A stretch of 64,000 nucleotides of DNA from CAVREM01 sp963728825 (lineage in GTDB: Bacteria; Acidobacteriota; Vicinamibacteria; Vicinamibacterales; CAVVIG01): the NCBI GenBank assembly GCA_963728825.1, contig CAVSLA010000001.1:186001-250000 (forward strand). The letters run 5' to 3'. Shown here piece by piece: positions 35,648 to 45,226 of this stretch (position 1 is its first letter; each line of letters begins with the position of its first letter). A program made the translations under genes and the position numbers. The notes under the pieces are model-generated. The model had not been told where the DNA came from. It was given only the letters and a program-made list of their open reading frames with translations, and did no database searches.

Positions 35648-37057
35648 CTAGGGCTGCCTAAGTCTCAAGATTAGCACGGCTTGCGCCGGGTCCGTCACTC
35701 GAAACTCGTCGTCGATGACGTGCCCCGCGACCCATACGATCCGGTCGGTCTGATCCACGACGAGCGGCACCTGATCGCGTCGATCCCGCGGTACCTTCTT
35801 ATCGACAAAGTAATCCTGGAGCTTCTTGCGTCCGCCGAGCCCCAACGGGCGAAATCGGTCGCCTGCGCGACGATTTCGGACCGCCAGCGGCGGTTGGCAG
35901 CGGTCCAGTCGGAGCACCCCCATCGAGGAAGTGCTCAAAACGGCACAGCCTGCGGATGGCGCCGATTCGGCGGTCACGACGCACCCCGATTCCCTCAAAG
36001 CCACCTCACCTGGAATAGACAGCGAATACCGGAAAAGGTTCGTCGGACCCGGATGAGGAAGCTCCGAGGTCCTGCTAGTTAAGACGAGCGAGTCTCCAAC
36101 CCGTTCCATCCGTACCCCCGGACCATCGACCGCACCGCCACCGCGCACGGCCAGAACCAGCGCGTCCTCCACATGCCGGAAGGAAACGGCGGTGCCACGG
36201 GCGGCTGCCGTCAGCGCCTCGCGGACCACCAGGCGCGCGAGCGCACGCGGAAGGGCGTTCAACGCAGGGACGTTCAGCCGCCAGGCGCCCTCGGCATCGG
36301 CGCGAACGACGCCGGGAAGCGCCGCGCCTGCCGCGGCCTGCATCCAGGCCCATTCATCCTGCGCGATCCGTGCTTCGTCGGCCAGCACGTCGACGATGGA
36401 AGGATTGAACCGCTCCTGGAGAAGCGGCAGCAGCTCGGCGCGAACACGGTTGCGGGGAATGCTGACGTCGTCGTTCGACTCGTCCTGCACGAACAGCTGG
36501 CCGCGCTCGGCGAGGAGCGCCCGAAGCTCGTGCCGCCGGCAGTCGAGAAGCGGCCTGACGACGTGTCCGTTGCGTGGATGCATTCCGGCAAGGCCGCGGG
36601 CACCGGCGCCGCGCAACAGCCGTAGCAGCAACGTCTCGGCCTGGTCGTCGCGCGTGTGCCCCAGCGCGATGACGTCAGCGCCGACGTGTCGACGCGCCTC
36701 CTCGAGAAACTCGTAGCGCGCGGCACGGGCCGCGTCTTCAATCGAGCGACGCTCGATGACGGCGCGGCTGGCGACCTCGACCCGATGCGCACGAAACGGC
36801 AGGTTGAAGCGGGCGGCGAGGTCGGCGCAAAAGGCCTCGTCTGCGTCCGCGCCGGAACGCAGCTGATGATTCAGATGAGCAAGGCCGGCGACACGAAGGT
36901 GACCGCGCTCCGCCAGCTCCGCGAGAAGAACGGCAAGTGCAACCGAGTCTGAGCCGCCGGACACAGCAGCGAGGACGCGCGTCTCCGGCCGCGCCAGGTC
37001 GTGCGCGCGAATCGTCCGCAGGACACGGCCAAGCAGTGCATGCATGATGACCGGCAA
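35648..37057 (-). CDS. tilS: tRNA(Ile)-lysidine synthase
   Basis: The 469-aa enzyme converts C34 of tRNA(Ile2) (CAU) to lysidine, changing its decoding from Met to Ile. The PP-loop is LAAVSGGSDSVALAV (about residues 27-41), followed by HLNHQLRSGADADEAF and ALGHTRDDQAETLLLRLLRG. The C-terminal TilS domain (NRRAGDRFRPLGLGGRKKLQ, DKKVPRDRRDQVPL) is intact. ATG codons at 37057 and four codons later are both possible starts. ftsH follows 8 bp downstream. Confidence 0.95.
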   Translation of the reverse strand: MPVIMHALLGRVLRTIRAHDLARPETRVLAAVSGGSDSVALAVLLAELAERGHLRVAGLAHLNHQLRSGADADEAFCADLAARFNLPFRAHRVEVASRAVIERRSIEDAARAARYEFLEEARRHVGADVIALGHTRDDQAETLLLRLLRGAGARGLAGMHPRNGHVVRPLLDCRRHELRALLAERGQLFVQDESNDDVSIPRNRVRAELLPLLQERFNPSIVDVLADEARIAQDEWAWMQAAAGAALPGVVRADAEGAWRLNVPALNALPRALARLVVREALTAAARGTAVSFRHVEDALVLAVRGGGAVDGPGVRMERVGDSLVLTSRTSELPHPGPTNLFRYSLSIPGEVALRESGCVVTAESAPSAGCAVLSTSSMGVLRLDRCQPPLAVRNRRAGDRFRPLGLGGRKKLQDYFVDKKVPRDRRDQVPLVVDQTDRIVWVAGHVIDDEFRVTDPAQAVLILRLRQP

Positions 37058-37129
37058 GTCTGGCAGGCCGGCGCCGGTTCATCCGACCCGGCGCTGCCTG
37101 CCCGGACCTGCCTCACACGACTAAAGGCT

Positions 37130-37203
37130 TGCCGGAGGACAGATTCGAACTGTCGACCCCGCGCTTATGAGACGCGTGCTCTCACCAACTGAGCTACTCC
37201 GGC
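37130..37203 (-). tRNA. tRNA with CAT anticodon, probably elongator tRNA-Met
   Basis: A full cloverleaf is visible on the minus strand: acceptor GCCGGAG/CTCCGGC, D-stem GCTC/GAGC, anticodon stem CGCGT/GCGCG with loop CTCATAA, and T-arm GACAG-TTCGAAT-CTGTC. The discriminator is A and no CCA is encoded. CAT can mean Met or lysidine-modified Ile2. The C4-G69/C5-G68 pairs favoured by TilS are absent here (G4, G5), so Met is preferred. The first pair G-C excludes initiator tRNA. Confidence 0.93.
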
Positions 37204-37235
37204 AGAAACTCTCATTGTACATCCGGTCCGCACGC

Positions 37236-38189
37236 TCATCGCTCGTCGCTCTCAGCCACCACCGCCGCCGCAAGGAGCGGAATCATGATCTCGTGGTGTC
37301 CGACCAGCGAGTAGCCGCGGCCGCTGCCCGCGGTTGGCCGGGTGACGACGTTGGTCTGCGGTCGATAGAGGCGGACGAAGTCGAGGTTCACGGTCGTGAG
37401 ATCGGCGAGGGACATCCCGCGGTTGCGCGCGAGCGCGACCGCTTTGAGAAAGACTTCGGGCAGCACGACGGCCGACCCGCAATTCAGATACACTCCGCCC
37501 TCGAGTCGCGCGACGTTCGCGACGAAGTAGCGGAAGTCCCGAAGGCTGCCCTCACCAAACGCCGCACCCGAGGCGGCAGGATGCATGTGAATGATGTCGG
37601 TGCCAATCGCCACGTGCACCGTCACGGGAATATTCAGGCGCGCGGCGGCAGCCACGATGCTCAGGCGGCTGAATGGCGGCTGCCGCTCGGCCAGATGACG
37701 TGCCACCGCCTGGCCGATGCCCGTTCCTGACTGCGTGCCCCTGGTGATCGCGTCGTTCAACCCACGAGCGGTTTCATCGGCCATGCCGAAGCGGCCCGGG
37801 CCGAGCGACTCGTCGACGTTCTCCGACGTCGCGCCAACCAGCGCCAGCTCGAAGTCGTGAATGATCGCCGCGCCGTTGGTGGCGATCCCCGATACGAATC
37901 CCCGCTCCATCAGGTCGACGAGGACCGGGCTGAGTCCGGTCTTGATGACGTGTGCCCCCACCCCCCACAGGATCCCGCAGCCGCGACGGCGTGCCTCGAC
38001 GAGCGCGCGCACGACGGCTTTGAAATCGGCGGCGCCGAGCATGTTCGGCAGCGAGTCGACAAACGATCGAATCGTGGTCTGCGGGGCGCACGGCGTGGCG
38101 AAGTCCGCCGCTTTCGCCTTGCTCACGCGTGATTCCAGCGGGTAGGTCCGCACGTCCGAAAGGTCGAAGGATTCGTAGGAAAAAATCAT
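37236..38189 (-). CDS. Conserved protein, possibly deoxyhypusine-synthase-like NAD-binding fold
   Basis: The 317-aa cytosolic protein has conserved stretches GVGAHVIKTGLSPVLVDLME, IATNGAAIIHDFELALVGAT and VHVAIGTDIIHMHPAASGAA. These resemble the deoxyhypusine/homospermidine synthase-like Rossmann superfamily, including the Gly-rich and His-rich segments. The C-terminus (VVTRPTAGSGRGYSLVGHHE) is also strongly patterned. Bacteria lack eIF5A, so a different substrate is expected. It lies 10 bp upstream of queA's opposite neighbour in the same direction. The family assignment is from memory of motifs and is moderate. Confidence 0.55.
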   Translation of the reverse strand: MIFSYESFDLSDVRTYPLESRVSKAKAADFATPCAPQTTIRSFVDSLPNMLGAADFKAVVRALVEARRRGCGILWGVGAHVIKTGLSPVLVDLMERGFVSGIATNGAAIIHDFELALVGATSENVDESLGPGRFGMADETARGLNDAITRGTQSGTGIGQAVARHLAERQPPFSRLSIVAAAARLNIPVTVHVAIGTDIIHMHPAASGAAFGEGSLRDFRYFVANVARLEGGVYLNCGSAVVLPEVFLKAVALARNRGMSLADLTTVNLDFVRLYRPQTNVVTRPTAGSGRGYSLVGHHEIMIPLLAAAVVAESDER

Positions 38190-38199
38190 CTCGCAGACC

Positions 38200-39243
38200 T
38201 CAGAGAATCAGCATCGCGTCGCCGTAGCTGTAGAAACGATACCCCTCGGCGACCGCCGTCCGATACGCCGCCAGCACCCGGTCGCGCCCGGCCACTGCCG
38301 ACACGAGCATCAGCAGCGACGATTGCGGCAGGTGGAAATTCGTAAGCAGGCCGGCGATCACCTTGAAGCGAAACCCCGGAAAGATGAACAGATCGGTGTC
38401 ACCGGCCCCACCCGCCAGCCGACCGCCGTGACTGTTGGCGACCGATTCGAGTGCCCGGGTCGTGGTCGTCCCGACGGCGATGACGCGGCGGCCCTGGTCG
38501 AGCGCGATGTTGACCGCCCGCGCCGCCTCCTCGCTCACCTCAAAGTGCTCGGTGTCGACACGGTGATCTTCGACCCGCTCGGTTCTGACGGGTTGAAACG
38601 TGCCATAGCCGACGTGGAGCGTCACGCGCGTGATTTGTACACCGCGCGCCTGCAGCGCGTCGAGGAGCTCCGGCGTGAAATGCAGTCCGGCCGTCGGCGC
38701 CGCGACCGATCCTCGACGGGCGGCGAACACCGTCTGGTAGCGTTCGCGATCGGACGCGCGGTCGCCGCGCCTGATGTACGGGGGGAGCGGGACGTGGCCG
38801 ATTGCGTCCACCACCTCGTCCACGTCGGCCTCATCGTCGGTCCATAGCCGGATGAGACGCCGGCCGTAGAAACGGCGCTCGAGCACCTCGCCGTGCAGCG
38901 TCCGCTTCCCCTCGAACGTGACTCGCACACCAGGCCTCAGCTTCTGCCCGGGGTGCATCAACGCCTCCCAGACCCCCTCCTCGCACCGCCTGACGAGCAG
39001 ACATTCGACGGCACCACCGCTTGGAATGCGGCGTCCGAGCAGGCGCGCGGGAAAGACGCGGGTGTCGTTGACGACGAGCAGATCGCCGGGCGCGAGGTGT
39101 CCGGGCAACGCCGCGAACACGGAATGCGTCAAGGAGCCGGTCGATTGATCGAGGACGAGCAGGCGCGACGAGGTTCGGTTCGATGCCGGCTCCTGAGCGA
39201 TGAGATTGGTGGGGAGATCGAAGTCGAACTCGCGAACGTCCAT
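38200..39243 (-). CDS. queA: SAM:tRNA ribosyltransferase-isomerase
   Basis: From ATG at 39243 (MDVREFDFDLPTNLIAQEPA) the protein has 347 aa. It transfers and isomerises the ribose of SAM onto 7-aminomethyl-7-deazaguanine in tRNA to make epoxyqueuosine. Conserved blocks are LLVVNDTRVFPARLLGRR, SVAAPTAGLHFT, VTLHVGYGTFQPVR and LLTNFHLPQSSLLMLVSA. ATGs at 39255 and 39294 are alternative starts. The pathway partners queC and queE are about 18 kb away, also on the minus strand. Confidence 0.95.
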   Translation of the reverse strand: MDVREFDFDLPTNLIAQEPASNRTSSRLLVLDQSTGSLTHSVFAALPGHLAPGDLLVVNDTRVFPARLLGRRIPSGGAVECLLVRRCEEGVWEALMHPGQKLRPGVRVTFEGKRTLHGEVLERRFYGRRLIRLWTDDEADVDEVVDAIGHVPLPPYIRRGDRASDRERYQTVFAARRGSVAAPTAGLHFTPELLDALQARGVQITRVTLHVGYGTFQPVRTERVEDHRVDTEHFEVSEEAARAVNIALDQGRRVIAVGTTTTRALESVANSHGGRLAGGAGDTDLFIFPGFRFKVIAGLLTNFHLPQSSLLMLVSAVAGRDRVLAAYRTAVAEGYRFYSYGDAMLIL

Positions 39244-39334
39244 CGGGATACCCATCTTAGCCGTGCCGTCGCCAACTGTTGAGCCGGCAGCCATCGCGGG
39301 TCATCGGTGGTGAAGGTCTTGCAACCGCGGAGGC

Positions 39335-40228
39335 ATGGCCCTTTACGACGTGATCGTGGTCGGAGGAGGACCGGCCGGACTCAGCGCCGCGCTGATGCTT
39401 GGCCGCTGCCGCCGCCGCGTTCTCGTCTGCGACCGCGGCGAGCCGCGCAATCAACGGTCGCAAGCCCTTCACGGCTATCTCACACGCGATGGGATTCATC
39501 CGGCCGAATTCCAGGCGCTGGCGCGACGCGAGCTGGCCCCATACGGCATCGAGTTCTTGTGTGTGGGGGTCAACAACGTGCAGCAGGGTGGTGGCGCGTT
39601 CATGGTCTCCCTGGCCAACGGCCGGCTCGAGCGTTCCCGTTTTCTGCTGCTGGCGACCGGCGTCCGGGACGAGCTACCCGATGTGCCGGGAGTGGCGGAG
39701 TGCTTCGGCCGCTCCGTCTTTCATTGTCCGTACTGTGACGGGTGGGAATGGCGCGACAAACGGCTCGTGGTGCTGGGGCACAAAGGCGTGCCGCTGGCCC
39801 TCTCGTTGAAAACCTGGAGCCCGAGCGTCGTGTTCTGTTCGGACGGCGCACGCGTCGACACGCGCGCCCGGCGGCGCCTGACGCGCAACGCCGTCGACGT
39901 GCGAACATCGCGAGTCACCGGACTTCAGCACCTGGGCGGCATGGCGACGGGCATCGACCTGGCCGACGGCGAGCGCGTGCCGTGCGATGCCGTGTTCTTC
40001 ACCACCGGACAGTATCAGCAGGATACGCTGGCGGCGCGGTTGGGATGTGCCTTCACGCGGAAAGCCACCGTCAACACCGGGACCCATTGCGAAACCAATG
40101 TGCCTGGCCTCTTCGTCGCCGGCGATGCATCCCGCGATGCCCAATTCGTGGTGGTCGCAGCCTCGGAAGGCGTCAAGGCGGCCGTGGCGATCAATCAGGC
40201 GCTGCAACGCGCGGAGCTTCGGCCATGA
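39335..40228 (+). CDS. Thioredoxin-reductase-like FAD/NAD(P) oxidoreductase
   Basis: The 297-aa flavoprotein has the FAD motif VIVVGGGPAGLSAALMLGR at the N-terminus, the redox pair CPYC (in FHCPYCDGWEW, about residue 130) and the second FAD segment NVPGLFVAGDASRDAQF. It is slightly shorter than TrxB, and its NAD(P)-binding GxGxxG is degenerate (VVLGHKGVPLALSL), so the electron donor may differ. No thioredoxin gene is beside it. It ends in an ATGA overlap with the permease gene. Confidence 0.87.
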   Translation: MALYDVIVVGGGPAGLSAALMLGRCRRRVLVCDRGEPRNQRSQALHGYLTRDGIHPAEFQALARRELAPYGIEFLCVGVNNVQQGGGAFMVSLANGRLERSRFLLLATGVRDELPDVPGVAECFGRSVFHCPYCDGWEWRDKRLVVLGHKGVPLALSLKTWSPSVVFCSDGARVDTRARRRLTRNAVDVRTSRVTGLQHLGGMATGIDLADGERVPCDAVFFTTGQYQQDTLAARLGCAFTRKATVNTGTHCETNVPGLFVAGDASRDAQFVVVAASEGVKAAVAINQALQRAELRP

Positions 40229-41391
40229 GATCGTTGCGCGGACGAACGTCCGGCACCGAGCGCCCGGCGCCGCCGGCTGCGGCCGAGGACACGACCGCGA
40301 TCCACGTCCCAACCGACGTTCGCAGCCTGTCGCTGACGGTCCTTGCGGTCATCGGATCGATCGTCATGCTCAGGTACGCGCAGGCGGTGATCATTCCGAT
40401 CGTCCTGGGCATTCTCATCAGCTACGCGCTCCAGCCACTGGTCGCGCGTCTCGTCCGCCTCCGCATCCCGCGGGCCCTTGCGGCGGCGTTGGTGATCGCC
40501 GCGGTCGTCGGCACCGGCGGAGCGCTGCTCTACCAGCTGCGCCACCAGACGACCGAGATCATCGAACAGCTTCCCGATGCGGCCCGACGCCTGCGCCGCA
40601 TCGTCGAACGGGACGGCGGACAGACGTCGTCGACCATCGAGCAGGTTCAGAAGGCGGCGACCGAACTGGAGAAAGTGGCGAACGCCGCGTCGCCCCCGGC
40701 GCCGTCCGGCAACGCACAGCGGGTCCAGGTGGAACAGCCGCCGATTCGAATCAGCGACTACGTCTTGTGGGGATCGATGGGCCTGTTCGCGGCCAGCACG
40801 CAGCTGGTGCTGATCCTGTTTCTCGCCTATTTCATGCTGGCATCGGGGGACTTGTACCGGAAGAAACTCGTCAAGATCGCCGGGCCGTCCCTCGAGAAGA
40901 AGAAGGTGACGCTGCAGATCCTGAACGAGATCGATCATCAGATCGAACGGTTTCTCATGGTGCAGCTGTCCACGAGCATATTCGTCGGCGTCGTCACCTG
41001 GCTGGTGTTCCTGTGGATCGGGATCCAGCAGGCGGCGCTCTGGGGCCTGCTCGCCGGGGTCTTCAACTCGATCCCCTACTTCGGTCCGGTGGTCGTCACG
41101 GCAGGTATCGCGGTGATTTCATTCCTGCAGTTCGGCACCCTGCAGATGGTGCTGGTGGCAAGCGGCGCTGCCTTCGTCATCACCTCGCTCGAGGGGATGC
41201 TCCTGACGCCGCTCCTGACCAGCCGCGCCGCACGGATGAATGCGGTCGCGGTCTTCGTCGGCTTGATCTTCTGGGGATGGGTGTGGGAGGTCTGGGGACT
41301 GCTGCTCGCCGTGCCGATGCTGATGATCGTCAAGGCGATCTGCGATCGCATCGAGGATCTGAAACCAGTGGGCGAGCTGCTCGGCGACTAG
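40225..41391 (+). CDS. AI-2E family (PerM) transporter
   Basis: The start is ATG at 40225, overlapping the flavoprotein stop, giving 388 aa. It has about eight membrane segments, among them MLRYAQAVIIPIVLGILISY, LWGLLAGVFNSIPYFGPVVV (the conserved IPYFGP motif) and VFVGLIFWGWVWEVWGLLLA. A coiled central loop has a short disordered insert (about residues 150-175). Family members export various small molecules or act in stress tolerance; a role in AI-2 is not implied. Its stop overlaps that of the convergent kinase gene. Confidence 0.9.
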   Translation: MRSLRGRTSGTERPAPPAAAEDTTAIHVPTDVRSLSLTVLAVIGSIVMLRYAQAVIIPIVLGILISYALQPLVARLVRLRIPRALAAALVIAAVVGTGGALLYQLRHQTTEIIEQLPDAARRLRRIVERDGGQTSSTIEQVQKAATELEKVANAASPPAPSGNAQRVQVEQPPIRISDYVLWGSMGLFAASTQLVLILFLAYFMLASGDLYRKKLVKIAGPSLEKKKVTLQILNEIDHQIERFLMVQLSTSIFVGVVTWLVFLWIGIQQAALWGLLAGVFNSIPYFGPVVVTAGIAVISFLQFGTLQMVLVASGAAFVITSLEGMLLTPLLTSRAARMNAVAVFVGLIFWGWVWEVWGLLLAVPMLMIVKAICDRIEDLKPVGELLGD

Positions 41392-44245
41392 GGCTGCGGC
41401 AGCAAACGGTCCCAGTTCAGGACGACGTTGACCCGCGGCGTCGATCCTTCGTCGGCCTCGAGCATCAGAAAGTTCTGGCCGTCCCGCGAGACATCGTAGT
41501 TGGACCAGAAGCTGCCGTCGGCGGTCCGGAATCGGCCGGCAAACAGCTCACGCGGTTCGCCTACGGTGAGCGTGGGCTCGGTACGGACGTCGACACTCAT
41601 CATCTTCGTGCCATCAACGGAGAGATAGAAAATCTCACGGCCGGTCGGCGACCAGAGCGGTTCGACGCCGCCGCCGGGAGAGACGACCTCACGGCTACCG
41701 GGTCCAGGGTACGGCTGAACATAGACCTGCTCCTCACGTCCCGTTTCTCTCGCGGCATACACGACCCAGCGACCATCCGGAGAAAACGTTGCCGCGCGTT
41801 CGTCCCGGGCCGTCTCAAGAAACGGCACGATGGTTTCGTCGCTGCGCCGTATCCACACGTCACGGTTCGTCGCGGGCACCGGCGCGCTGAACATCAGCAA
41901 GCCCCCGTCTCTCGACCAGGCGAGCGGAAAGAGGGTAGAGAAGCGCTCATCGCGCCTGAACAAGGGCCGTGGTGCGCTGCTGTCGTCGGCTGGAGCCGAA
42001 TACAGGTTTCCTTCCATCTGGAAGGTGATCGCTTGTCCGTCTGCCGTCCAGATTGGACGTGTCCCGCTCGGGCTGAGGCGCACGCGGTTCCCCCGGGCCG
42101 CGTCGTAAATCCAGATCTCGGGTGCTCCGGTGTCGCCCAGAATCGCCAGGACCACGCGTCTGCCGTCGGGAGAAACCCGCGGATGCACGTACAGGACGCC
42201 GCTCGCCGTCTAATGGCCGCTGCGCGCCGTGTCTGTCGATCCACATCAGCCGCGAATTTCGCGACAGCCCGGGAAGATAGGCGAGCGTTCCGTCGCGGGC
42301 CACGGCGAAATGCGTGTCGTTGCCATCGGTGCGAACACCATCGAGCAGCCGGAGCTCGGGGCCGCTTTGCTCGAGGCGAGCGGAGATCGAACGGCACGGC
42401 GAACACCGCCGCGCCACGTGCAAACACAAGGTGACCGCTCGGCAGGTAGATGGGGTTCCTACCCTCGAGAATCGGACGTCGACTGCCGGTCGCCACTTCG
42501 ACCGCCTCAACGAAGGACCCGGTGCGACGGCGCACCGTGAACAGGACGAACCTGTCCTGGGGAAGCACATGTGGCGATTGATGGCTAATCTCCCCTTCTT
42601 GCGGCACGAGCGTCGTAAGAGGTTCTGGCAGGCCGCCTTGCCACGACACCTTGAGCAGGCCGCTGTTCCAATTGCTGAACACCACCAGGCCGCCCGCCCC
42701 CCAGCTGGCACCGTCCAGATTCGGCGCGGCCGCCACGGCACGCGGGACACCGCCTGAAATCGGCACCGCTCTCAGCATGCCGCCGGACGCAAACGCGATC
42801 CTCTGCCCATCTGGCGAGAAGAACGGACCGATGGCCCCTTCGGTGCCCGGAATCGGCACGGCCTCGAGGTCGCCGAGGCGGCGCAGGTAGAGGCGATCGC
42901 CGCTCGCGGTGCGGGCCGCGTAGACGATCTGGTCGCCAGCCGGTGAAATCGCGAGGGAGACTGGCAGACCGGTATCGATCGGCAATTGCTCCCCAGGGAG
43001 CAAAGCAATGGAGAACCGCAGCGGTTCACGGCTGTCCGGGGCAATCGGCAGCGACACGACGTAGCCGATCGTCACGGCGGCAGCGACCAGCACGAGCGCG
43101 CCGAGCGCAAGATACCAGCCTCGCCAACGCGCAGCCGGTGCCGCAGTCGTGGCCGACAACTCTGCTCGAGTCGGAGAGGCGAGTGCGTCCTCGATCTCGA
43201 TCCGCGCGTCGGCGATGTCATGGATGCGCCGCTTGCTGTCTTTTTCCAGACACCGTTGCAGCAGGCGCCGAATGCTCCCCGGCGTGCTGTCGGGCAAGCC
43301 GTCCCAATCGGGGTCGCTTCCGAGGATGCGAGCCAAGGTGTCCGAAAGCGTGTGGCGCGCAAAGGCTGGCCGGCCAGTGAGCATCTCGAACAACACGCAC
43401 CCGAACGCCCAGATGTCGGTGCGCTTGTCGACCGGCTGACCGCGCGCCTGTTCGGGGCTCATGTACGCGGCGGTGCCGACAATCGCTCCCTGGCCAGTCG
43501 TCCCCACCGTCATGGTGGGCATCTGCGAGAGGTTCCGCGCGGCGTCCGCGTCCATGGCCTTGGCCAGTCCAAAATCAAGCAGCTTCACGAGACCGGTCGA
43601 GGTAATCTTGATATTGGCTGGCTTGAGGTCGCGATGAATGATCCCCTTCTCGTGAGCGGCCTCGAGGGCGTCGGCAATCTGGCGCGACACTGCAAGCGCG
43701 TCACGCATTGGCAGCGACCCTTGTGACAACCGCTCGCTCAGCGTGGTCCCTTCCACGAGCTCAATCGCGAGCGCGCGGACCCCGTCACTCTCCTCGACGC
43801 CATAGAGGGTGGCGATGTTGGCGTGATTGAGTGCGGCGAGGACGCGCGCTTCGCGCTCGAACCGGGCGATCCGATCGGGATCGGTTGCGAACGCGCCGGG
43901 CAGAATTTTGACGGCCACGTCGCGGCCAAGGCGCATGTCCCGCGCCCGGTACACCTCGCCCATCCCACCGACGCCGATGCGCTCCCTGAGCTCGTAGACA
44001 CCGATGCGTCGCCGGGTTGCAGCCGGCGAGGCAGGCGAGTCGTCCAGCTGCGCAGCGATGTCAAACGCCGGCGCGGCCAGGAATTGTTCCGCGCTCGACT
44101 GGGAGTCCAGGAGCGACTCCACATCACGCCGCAGCTCTTCGTCCCCGGCGCAGGCATCCACCAAGAACGCGACGCGGTCAGCGCCTTGCTGCGCAGCCGC
44201 CGCGTGGTACAACGCCGACACCCGCCGCCAACGCTCGGCATCCAT
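41388..44245 (-). CDS. Ser/Thr protein kinase with TolB/WD40-like C-terminus, two apparent frameshifts
   Basis: The kinase domain (about residues 80-350) has the GVGGMGEVYRARD glycine loop, VAVKILPG lysine, HRDLKPANIKI catalytic loop, DFGLAK and APE-like MSPEQARG. One membrane helix (YLALGALVLVAAAVTIGYVV) leads to a PD40/TolB-like propeller. The frame shifts twice: near 42376-42384 (VPFDLRS then RLEQSGPELRLLDGV) and near 42188-42205 (RHGAQRPLDGERR then VHPRVSPDGRRVV). The total length is 3n+2, consistent with two extra bases. This architecture is abundant in Acidobacteria. The ligand and target are unknown. Confidence 0.85.
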
Positions 44246-44290
44246 GTCGTTGAACGAGGTAATTCTATGCCACGGCCGTAGAGGCCGTGT

Positions 44291-45211
44291 CTACACGAAG
44301 GTCCGCAGATCGAAACGGCCGCGGGCGGCCAGCAGCGGCTTCCACAGATCGCCTTTCTCGATCCGCTTCGGCACGTTCCGGATCGTGAAGTCGTCGATGG
44401 CAATCCCCCGCTCGACTTCCCGCCACGTCACCGGCGTCGACACCGTCGCGTCCGGACGGGGACGCACCGAATAGATCGAGGCCAGTGTCCGGCCCCACGC
44501 GTTCTGGTTGTAGTCGACCAGCACCCGGCCCTGCGGCCGCTTGGCCACGCGGTATTCGGCCGTGATCAGCGACGGATGCCGTACCGCCAGCTCATGGGCG
44601 AGCGCTTTGGCAAAGGTCCACACCTGCTTCTGCACCGGACCGCGCACGATCGGCACGTAGACGTGCAGCCCCTTGGAGCCGGTGGTCTTGACGACCGACG
44701 GCATCTGCAATGTGTCGAGCGCCTGCTTCACAATCAGGCCGGTCTCGCGAACGCGATCGAACGTGGCGCCAGCGCCCGGATCGAGATCGAAGTGGAGATA
44801 GTCAGGTCGATCGATGTCGTCACAGGTCGCGTACCATTGATTGAGATCGATGCAGCCGAGGTTGATCACCCACATCAGCGCGGCGCGATCCTGAATCATC
44901 GGAAAATCGATGATGTTCTCGGAGCCATGATCGATCGAGCAGATCTGAATCCACGGCGGGCGCGGGGTCGGCGCGCGCTTCATGAAGAAGAACTCGCCTG
45001 ACGCGCCGTGCGGATAGCGCTTCATGACCATGGCGCGGTTCTTCAGATGCGGCAGCAGCACCGCGGCGACGTCAGCGTAGTACTGGAGGAGATCACCCTT
45101 GGTGAGCCCCAGCTCCGGCCAGAAGATCTTCCGCAGATTGGTGAGCCTGACCTCTTTCCGCTCGACGGTGAGGACAACGTTGTCCTGATCGCGGGGAATC
45201 ACGAGGCGCAT
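44291..45211 (-). CDS. LigD-type primase-polymerase domain protein (NHEJ)
   Basis: The 306-aa stand-alone polymerase domain of LigD has KIFWPELGLTKGDLLQYYAD, the metal-binding DxD in HFDLDPGAGA, VVKTTGSKGLHVYVPI and RVLVDYNQNAWGRT. In non-homologous end joining it fills gaps, preferring ribonucleotides. No ligase, phosphoesterase or Ku gene is visible in the window, so the rest of the pathway must be encoded elsewhere or this protein acts alone. Confidence 0.92.
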   Translation of the reverse strand: MRLVIPRDQDNVVLTVERKEVRLTNLRKIFWPELGLTKGDLLQYYADVAAVLLPHLKNRAMVMKRYPHGASGEFFFMKRAPTPRPPWIQICSIDHGSENIIDFPMIQDRAALMWVINLGCIDLNQWYATCDDIDRPDYLHFDLDPGAGATFDRVRETGLIVKQALDTLQMPSVVKTTGSKGLHVYVPIVRGPVQKQVWTFAKALAHELAVRHPSLITAEYRVAKRPQGRVLVDYNQNAWGRTLASIYSVRPRPDATVSTPVTWREVERGIAIDDFTIRNVPKRIEKGDLWKPLLAARGRFDLRTFV

Positions 45212-45226
45212 GAAAGGTTCGGGAGC

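Noticed and set aside
39987..42434. 815-aa plus-strand frame crossing the AI-2E permease and the kinase gene
   Set aside because: Composition is Arg/Pro-rich, it spans genes in both directions and has no domain motif.
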